Shown here: in pieces, positions 59,642 to 64,000 of the stretch
Numbering within the stretch: position 1 is the stretch's first letter
Layout of the letters: each line of letters begins with the position of its first letter
Origin: Isoptericola variabilis 225
GTDB lineage: Bacteria; Actinomycetota; Actinomycetes; Actinomycetales; Cellulomonadaceae
Length of the DNA: 64,000 nt
NCBI RefSeq assembly: GCF_000215105.1
Contig: NC_015588.1
Location: 62,001 to 126,000, forward strand
Direction of reading: 5' to 3'
The notes under the pieces: generated by a model
What the model saw: only the letters and a program-made list of their open reading frames with translations
What the model was told of the DNA's origin: nothing
Databases searched by the model: none
Position numbers and translations under genes: made by a program

Positions 59642-59888
59642 GTGAGCGACGTGACGAGCGACATCACGGCGGCGGCTCTCGCACGCGGCGTCCGCGGTGA
59701 CGAAGGGGCCGACGGCGGTGCTCGGCTCGCGCGCGAAGGCGCTGAAGAAGGCCGGGTCGCGGGTCCAGGACGTGCTCGGGGCGCACCGCGACGCGCTGCT
59801 GCTGGCCGAACACGCCCGCGCCGCCGGGGACGCCGCGCAGGCCGAGGGCGTCTCGCGCGAGCCGCTCGACGACGGTGCGTGCGAGGCT
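59642..59888 (+). pseudogene. CHAD-domain protein remnant
   Basis: GTG 59642 starts MSDVTSDITAAALARGV. The frame that makes sense then changes at about 59690. The new frame gives VLGSRAKALKKAGSRVQDVL, then GAHRDALLLAEHARAAGDAA, the His-rich C-terminal helical part of CHAD domains. Most of the domain (N-terminal helices, catalytic His positions) is missing. The 3' end runs into the opposite-strand lipoprotein gene. It is read as N- and C-terminal pieces joined after an internal deletion. Confidence 0.6.
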
Positions 59889-60373
59889 CAGGCGCCTGCG
59901 CGGCTCGTCTCTCCGCGCAGGACGTCGATCTGCTCGGCGAGGTGGCTCAAGCCCTCGCCGACCTCGTCGTCCGCGACCCCCGACGATGCCAGCTCGCCGA
60001 TCACGTGCCGCAGCTCGGCCGACGCGGCGTCGAGCGCGACCTGCGCGTCCGCGAGCGCCACGACCGCGGCGTCGTCCTGGGCGGCGGCGCGGGCGAGGGC
60101 GGTGCGCGCCTCCTGCGTGGCGGCCTCGGCCGAGGCGACGGCGTCGGTCACGGCGGTCCTCAGGGTGGAAGGGACGGTGGCGACTTGGTCCTCGAGCCGG
60201 TGGAGGTCGTCGTCGACGGCTTGGACCTTGACCTGGGCGTCCGCGATCACCTGGCGGACGTAGGCCGGCGGGGCGGCGGCGCACGCGCCCAGCATCATCG
60301 CCAGCGCGAGCAGGCTCGACGCGGCCAGGCGGGCGGGGAGCCCCCTGCTCGTCGAGGTCGTCGCTGACGTCAT
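59888..60373 (-). CDS. Predicted small lipoprotein, helical
   Basis: 161 residues from ATG 60373; an alternative start 9 bp earlier is possible. Signal peptide with lipobox-like LGAC (Cys33). The mature part is largely helical and Ala-rich (VIADAQVKVQAVDDDLHRLE, SAEAATQEARTALARAAAQD), with heptad-like spacing that suggests a coiled coil. No family is recognised. It probably associates with the outer face of the membrane. The gene lies between the CHAD remnant and a nested palindrome. Confidence 0.7.
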   Translation of the reverse strand: MTSATTSTSRGLPARLAASSLLALAMMLGACAAAPPAYVRQVIADAQVKVQAVDDDLHRLEDQVATVPSTLRTAVTDAVASAEAATQEARTALARAAAQDDAAVVALADAQVALDAASAELRHVIGELASSGVADDEVGEGLSHLAEQIDVLRGETSRAGA

Positions 60374-60464
60374 GGCGCACATCCTGCCTGCCGAACCTGG
60401 GACGACCCTGAGGATTCCGCCCGAGGTTGTGGAGATCGTCGTCACATTCGGCGGCCTTCTTCGC

Positions 60465-60533
60465 CGAGGTCGTACCTCCGGTCGCGAGGTCGTACCCCAG
60501 GGGTACGACGTCGCGACCTGCGGTACGACCTCG
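60465..60533. repeat. 69-bp triple-nested palindrome
   Basis: Three nested stems: CGAGGTCGTACC (60465-60476)/GGTACGACCTCG (60522-60533); GTCGCGA (60481-60487)/TCGCGAC (60511-60517); GTCGTACCCC (60489-60498)/GGGGTACGAC (60500-60509) with a 1-nt loop. The unit GGTCGTACC occurs twice directly and twice inverted. It lies in the gap between a lipoprotein gene and the ureohydrolase remnant. The rest of 60374-60600 shows nothing I can support. Confidence 0.75.
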
Positions 60534-60599
60534 CGCGCGGGTCGGGGGTTGGGCCGGTCAGGCCGTTCCCTCGCCCCGTCGCCTCGGCCCGACCCACCG

Positions 60600-60781
60600 C
60601 CGCGGCGAGCTCGCCGCGCAGGTCGTGGTGCGCGTCGAGCGTCACGAGCCCCGCGGTCCCCAGCGCGTCGCCCCACGCGCCGAGCGCCGCCGGCACGGTC
60701 AGCGCGTTGTCGCCTCCCAGCGCGACGAGCACCCGCGCCCGCGCGCGGCCAGAGGGGGTCGTGGGACAGCGTCGTGCTCAC
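60600..60781 (-). pseudogene. Ureohydrolase (arginase/formimidoylglutamase family) remnant
   Basis: GTG 60781 (4-bp overlap with the pxpC stop) starts MSTTLSHDPLWPRA. In another frame the sequence then jumps to LVALGGDNALTVPAALGAWG and LVTLDAHHDLRG, the metal-binding core of ureohydrolases (GGDN and DAHHD). The section before this core and everything after DAHHDLRG are missing. A gene translationally coupled to pxpC thus decayed by at least two deletions. In related gene orders it would probably act in nitrogen metabolism. Confidence 0.65.
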
Positions 60782-61494
60782 AGCGCGACCGTTCGCGGTT
60801 CGGGCCGGAACCGAAGCCGCACGCCGGGCGGGAGCTGGCCGGCGAGCCCGACGTCGGACGCACGCAGCGCGCCGACCACGGGATAGCCGCCGGTCAAGGG
60901 GTGGTCGGCGAGGAAGAGCACGGGCTGGCCGTCGGGCGGCACCTGCAGCGCCCCGGTCACGCAGCCCTCGCTCGGCAGCTCGGCGCCCTCGAACGCCGCG
61001 GCCCTCCGCAGCGGCGAGGGTCCGGCGAGCCGCAGCCCCACGCGGTTGGAGCGGTCCGTGACCTCCCACTCCTGCTCGGCGAGCAGGCGGAGCGCCGCGT
61101 CGTCGAACCAGTCGTCGCGCGGCCCGAGCACGAGCCGCAGCTCGACGACGTCGCCCGGCGCGGGCAGCGAGGCGGGGTCGCGCGCGCCGACGTCGGCGAC
61201 GTCGACCACCCCAGCCGCCACTCCATCCCCGGTGTGAGCGGACCTTTGGCCCGGTTCCGCGCCCGAAACCGGGCCGATTCTCCGCTCACAGCGCAGGAGG
61301 GATCCCGCCGCCAGCGGGGGAGGGCCGAGGCCGGAGAGGACGTCGGTCGAGCGCGAGCCGAGCACCGCCGGCACGTCGAGCCCGCCGCGCACGGCCACGT
61401 ACGCGCGCAGGCCGCGCGCGGGCGGGCCGAGCTCGAGCTCGTCGCCGTCGCCGAGCGCGACCGGCCGCGCGAGCGGCGCGGCCCACGGCTCGCC
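60778..61494 (-). pseudogene. C-terminal part of PxpC, cut off by an amber codon
   Basis: After TAG 61497-61495 the same frame continues GEPWAAPLARPVALGDGDEL, ELGPPARGLRAYVAVRGGL, DVPAVLGSRSTDVLSGLGP and later LADHPLTGGYPVVG, then ends at TGA 60778. This is the normal C-terminal two-thirds of PxpC (biotin-dependent carboxyltransferase/KipA-like) subunits. The best internal restart is GTG 61398. It also contains a 58-bp palindrome (61233-61290) encoding RIGPVSGAEPGQRSAHTGDG, an insert not expected in the family. Confidence 0.7.
61233..61290. repeat. 58-bp nested palindrome inside pxpC
   Basis: Outer arms TGTGAGCGGA (61233-61242)/TCCGCTCACA (61281-61290); inner arms GGCCCGGTT (61248-61256)/AACCGGGCC (61267-61275), placed symmetrically. 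It is inside the pxpC reading frame. Confidence 0.75.
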
Positions 61495-62496
61495 CTAGTC
61501 CGGCCGGACGGTGAGCGGTATGAGCGCCCCGGACCCGGCGACGACGACGTGCCCGTGCGCGCGCAGCCGCAGCCCGCCGCCGGTCGCCTCGATCGCCGCC
61601 GTGCCGACCGGGTTCCCGACGGCGCGGTTCGCCGCGCGCAGGCTCCGCGCGTCGACCGCGCCCGACGTCGAGACGCCCATCGCCGCGTGACCCGGCCGGC
61701 CGAGGTCCTCGACCAGGGTCTGCAGCCCGGGCGAGACGACCTCGAGGGCGGGCACCGCCGTCGTCTCCTCGGCAGTCCGGGACCCGTTCGGCAGTCCGGA
61801 CTGCCGATCCGACCCGGAGCTGCCGACCTGATCGCCGCCGCGGCCCGACGACGCCGCGCCGCGGCCCGACGCCGTCGCGCGCACCGCGACGAAGCGCACC
61901 CGGTCGCCCGGCCGCCAGAGCGCGGGCGGCTCCCGGTCCACGTCCCACACCACGACGTCGGTCCGCCCCACGAGCTGCCAGCCTCCCGGGCTCTCGCGCG
62001 GGTAGACGCCGCTGTACGGGCCGGCCATGGCCACCGACCCGGCCGGGACGCGCGTGCGCGGCGAGGCCCGGCGGGGGACCACCAGCCCGGGGTCGTCGCT
62101 CACGAGGTACGCGAACCCGGGCGCGAAGCCGACGAACCCCACGGTGAAGGTCGCGCTCGTGTGCCGCCGCACCAGCTCGTCGGCGCTCCGTCCGAGCAGC
62201 TCGGCCACCGCGGCGAGGTCCTCGCCGTCGTACACGGTCGGGATCTGGAGCTCGCGTGCGTCGCGCGCACCGTCGGCGCCGCCGATCGGCAGCGACCGCA
62301 GCGCCTCCGCGAGGGCGGGTGCCGTCGTCGTCCACGGGTCGAACGGCACCAGGAGGGTGCGCGCACCGGGGACGACCTCGCCGACCCCCGCGACGGGTGC
62401 GGCGTTCAGCGCCGCGCCGAGCGCCACGGCCTCGGCCGCGGAGTCGAGCTCGACGAGCAGCGCGTCGTCGCGCGCGGCCCGCACGCGCACGCTCAC
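61495..62496 (-). CDS. pxpB: PxpB fused to the N-terminal part of PxpC (ends at amber codon)
   Basis: 333 residues from GTG 62496, which overlaps the pxpA stop (GTGA). Residues about 1-205 are PxpB (KipI-like): [60 protein letters not shown] and [16 protein letters not shown] linker of about 40 residues follows, part of it ([20 protein letters not shown]) encoded by a 58-bp palindrome. Then PxpC begins: [39 protein letters not shown]. The frame stops at TAG 61497-61495 in mid-PxpC. PxpB and PxpC normally form the ATP-dependent 5-oxoprolinase with PxpA. Confidence 0.85.
   Translation of the reverse strand: MSVRVRAARDDALLVELDSAAEAVALGAALNAAPVAGVGEVVPGARTLLVPFDPWTTTAPALAEALRSLPIGGADGARDARELQIPTVYDGEDLAAVAELLGRSADELVRRHTSATFTVGFVGFAPGFAYLVSDDPGLVVPRRASPRTRVPAGSVAMAGPYSGVYPRESPGGWQLVGRTDVVVWDVDREPPALWRPGDRVRFVAVRATASGRGAASSGRGGDQVGSSGSDRQSGLPNGSRTAEETTAVPALEVVSPGLQTLVEDLGRPGHAAMGVSTSGAVDARSLRAANRAVGNPVGTAAIEATGGGLRLRAHGHVVVAGSGALIPLTVRPD
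61769..61826. repeat. 58-bp nested palindrome in the pxpB-pxpC linker
   Basis: Centre CGGCAGTCCGGACTGCCG (61789-61806) is a perfect 18-bp palindrome. Outer arms TCGGCAGTCCGGG (61769-61781) and CCCGGA-G-CTGCCGA (61813-61826) pair with one bulge. The CGGCAGTCCGG unit is repeated directly at 61770 and 61789. It encodes part of the PxpB-PxpC linker. Confidence 0.75.
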
Positions 62497-63269
62497 GCCC
62501 GCACGTCGGCCGGGGCGAACGCCTGCACGCGCACGCCGGCGTCGAGCAGGACCGCGCGCACGCGCCCGGCCATCGCGACGGCGCCCGGCGAGTCGCCGTG
62601 CACGCAGATCGAGTCGGCCCGCACGGGCACGAGCGTCCCGTCGACGGCCTCGACCACGCCCTCGGTCGCGAGCCGCAGCATGCGCCGTGCGACGTCGTCG
62701 GGGTCGTGCAGCACCGCTCCGGGCTCCGACCGCGGCACGAGCGTCCCGTCGGCCCGGTACGCGCGGTCGGCGAACGCCTCGGCCGCGGTGGCCAGCCCGG
62801 CGGACGACGCCGCCGCGAGCGCCGGGCTGCCCGGCAGCCCGAGCATCACGAGCGACGGGTCGACGGCGGCCACCGCCTCGGCGACGTCGCGCGCCACGCG
62901 CTCGTCCACGGCCGCCGTGTTGTACAGGGCGCCGTGGGGCTTGACGTACGTGACGCGACCGCCCTCCGCGGCCGCGAGCCCGGCGAGGGCGCCGACCTGG
63001 TAGGCGACGTCGGCCTGCAGCTCCTCGCTCGGCACGTCCATGCGCCGGCGCCCGAACCCCGCCAGGTCCCGGTAGCCGACGTGCGCGCCGATCGCGACGC
63101 CGCGCCCGACGGCGAGCCGCACGGTCCGGCGGATGGTCGCCGGGTCGCCGGCGTGGAAGCCGCAGGCGACGTTGGCGCTCGAGACGAGCGCGAGCATGGC
63201 GGCGTCGTCGCCCAGGTTCCAGCGGCCGAAACCCTCGCCGAGGTCGCTGTTGAGGTCGACGGAGCTCAT
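62493..63269 (-). CDS. pxpA: 5-oxoprolinase subunit PxpA (LamB/YcsF family)
   Basis: 258 residues from ATG 63269; GAGGAGGA lies 10 bases upstream. Family signatures: [78 protein letters not shown] and [20 protein letters not shown]. With PxpB and PxpC it hydrolyses 5-oxoproline (pyroglutamate) to glutamate with ATP, removing a by-product of glutamine and gamma-glutamyl metabolism. It is first in the pxpABC order, with pxpB overlapping by 4 bp. The downstream pxpC lesion may make the complex inactive. Confidence 0.94.
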   Translation of the reverse strand: MSSVDLNSDLGEGFGRWNLGDDAAMLALVSSANVACGFHAGDPATIRRTVRLAVGRGVAIGAHVGYRDLAGFGRRRMDVPSEELQADVAYQVGALAGLAAAEGGRVTYVKPHGALYNTAAVDERVARDVAEAVAAVDPSLVMLGLPGSPALAAASSAGLATAAEAFADRAYRADGTLVPRSEPGAVLHDPDDVARRMLRLATEGVVEAVDGTLVPVRADSICVHGDSPGAVAMAGRVRAVLLDAGVRVQAFAPADVRA

Positions 63270-63501
63270 GCGACCAGTGTCCTCCTCGTGCCGCTGCCGC
63301 GTCGCGCACGCCCACGCCCAGGTGACGAGCGGGTGAGGGGCGGGCGAAGTTCGCGCTACGGGGTGGCGCGAGCGGGATCGCGCGGCGCACAGTGGGTCCC
63401 TAGGCCGTCGTCCACAGACTGTCGCCCGCGTCACACAGATGCGCGCAGCTGTGCAAGGATGCGGTCAGCAGCATGCCGGATCCCGTGGGAGGACACCGCC
63501 C

Positions 63502-64000
63502 GTGAGCCAGCGTGAGGACGCTGACCAGGCAGCCCGGGCAGACGTCGAGGGCGACGTCGCCGTCGGGCGGCGCCGCGGTGCCGTGCGCGTGCTGGGCTCG
63601 GCGGTCGGGTCGGTGGTGCTGGCGGTCGGCTTCCTCGCCTCGTCGGTCGCGAGCGTCCCGTGGAACTCGTTCCCGTCGCACCAGTACGTCGCGGCCCCGG
63701 AGCCCGAGCCCGTCTCGGTCGGCCGCATCGGCGGCGTCGGCACGACGGCGGCGGGCCCGCAGACGATCGCCCAGGTCATGGAGGTCCTCGAGCGTGCCGA
63801 GCGCGCCGCGCTCTCCGCCGGGCACCCGCGCACCACCGAGATCGACCAGGCTGCCGCCGAGCTGGGCATGCTCCTCGCCGTCTACACCGCGCAGCAGAGC
63901 GCGCTCGCCGACCCGCGCCCCGGCGTCGTTCCGCCCGAGCAGCGCGCGGGCGCCGGCGCGGCCGGCACGGACGACACCGCGGTCCCGGTCTCCGACGCCG
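63502..64000 (+). CDS. Exported or membrane-anchored protein, cut by window end
   Basis: GTG 63502 has GGGAGGA about 11 bases upstream, and the frame stays open to position 64000 (166 codons). A polar N-terminus (MSQREDADQAARADVEGDVA) is followed by a hydrophobic segment (VLGSAVGSVVLAVGFLASSV) at about 32-52, then ASVPWNSFPSHQYVAAPEPE. The early W and Ser/Thr-Pro composition suggest a signal anchor or signal peptide and an extracellular, partly helical domain (QTIAQVMEVLERAERAALSA). No domain is recognised. The 232-bp gap before it holds its promoter, not clearly identified. Confidence 0.7.
   Translation, partial: MSQREDADQAARADVEGDVAVGRRRGAVRVLGSAVGSVVLAVGFLASSVASVPWNSFPSHQYVAAPEPEPVSVGRIGGVGTTAAGPQTIAQVMEVLERAERAALSAGHPRTTEIDQAAAELGMLLAVYTAQQSALADPRPGVVPPEQRAGAGAAGTDDTAVPVSDA

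Noticed and set aside
1..64000. CRISPR arrays, rRNA or tRNA genes
   Set aside because: No regularly spaced repeats and no cloverleaf-like sequences with CCA-adjacent TTCRA motifs were recognised in intergenic gaps.

Overview
This 64 kb window is chromosomal DNA from a very high-GC Gram-positive actinobacterium. GTG and TTG starts are common, genes often overlap by 4 bp, and it carries a CIRCE heat-shock operator, an actinobacterial SAM riboswitch of the SAM-I/IV type, a DUF222/HNH endonuclease and secreted plant-polysaccharide enzymes. The gene mix suggests the Cellulomonadaceae/Promicromonosporaceae group of the Micrococcales (for example Cellulosimicrobium, Isoptericola or Cellulomonas). 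That placement is inference from gene content; no rRNA or universal marker lies in the window.

Layout. 1-6 kb: end of a Nudix hydrolase, a secreted PQQ-type sugar dehydrogenase with PKD and carbohydrate-binding modules, a secreted gamma-glutamyltransferase, and two gene remnants. 6-11.3 kb: HrcA-type controlled hsp20, then a riboswitch-controlled metF-metE operon and an oxidoreductase. 11.3-19 kb: NYN/LOTUS RNA-binding protein, plsC acyltransferase, a fused two-component remnant, membrane protein, DUF4287 protein, HNH endonuclease, APP1-type phosphatase and tag. 19-32 kb: a LacI-regulated carbohydrate locus, made of regulator, lipoprotein/MalF/MalG-type ABC importer without its own ATPase, GH127 and GH31 cytoplasmic enzymes, and a 1297-residue secreted clan-A glycosidase. 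Copies of the palindrome CGAACCGGTTCG lie at the regulator and at the secreted enzyme. 32-39 kb: tetR/ABC-2 remnants, a fabF-like synthase, an APC permease, a TrmB/LuxR-type regulator divergent from a 41-residue secreted peptide, a macrodomain protein, an HTTM protein with a frameshifted partner, prepilin peptidase and TetR. 39.9-41.4 kb: an intact ISL3-family insertion sequence with 8-bp target duplication. 41.5-48.5 kb: a complete tad (Flp pilus) operon. 48.6-54.3 kb: PspC protein, a phosphotransferase and a five-gene WXG100-like cluster. 54.3-64 kb: hrpA, a FitAB-type toxin-antitoxin pair, CHAD and ureohydrolase remnants, a lipoprotein, the pxpABC 5-oxoprolinase genes (pxpC broken by an amber codon), and the start of an exported protein.

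Two patterns stand out beyond single genes. First, at least seven genes or gene pairs are reduced to N- and/or C-terminal scraps joined at sharp points (5.4, 5.5, 13.5, 32.1, 38.2, 59.7, 60.7 kb). This suggests either many internal deletions or an assembly that drops sequence. Second, there is a set of compact palindromes of 44-69 bp. Three of them lie inside reading frames (hrpA, the pxpB-pxpC junction and pxpC), where they encode peptide inserts, and two lie between genes. They look like a mobile or spreading hairpin element able to enter coding sequence.
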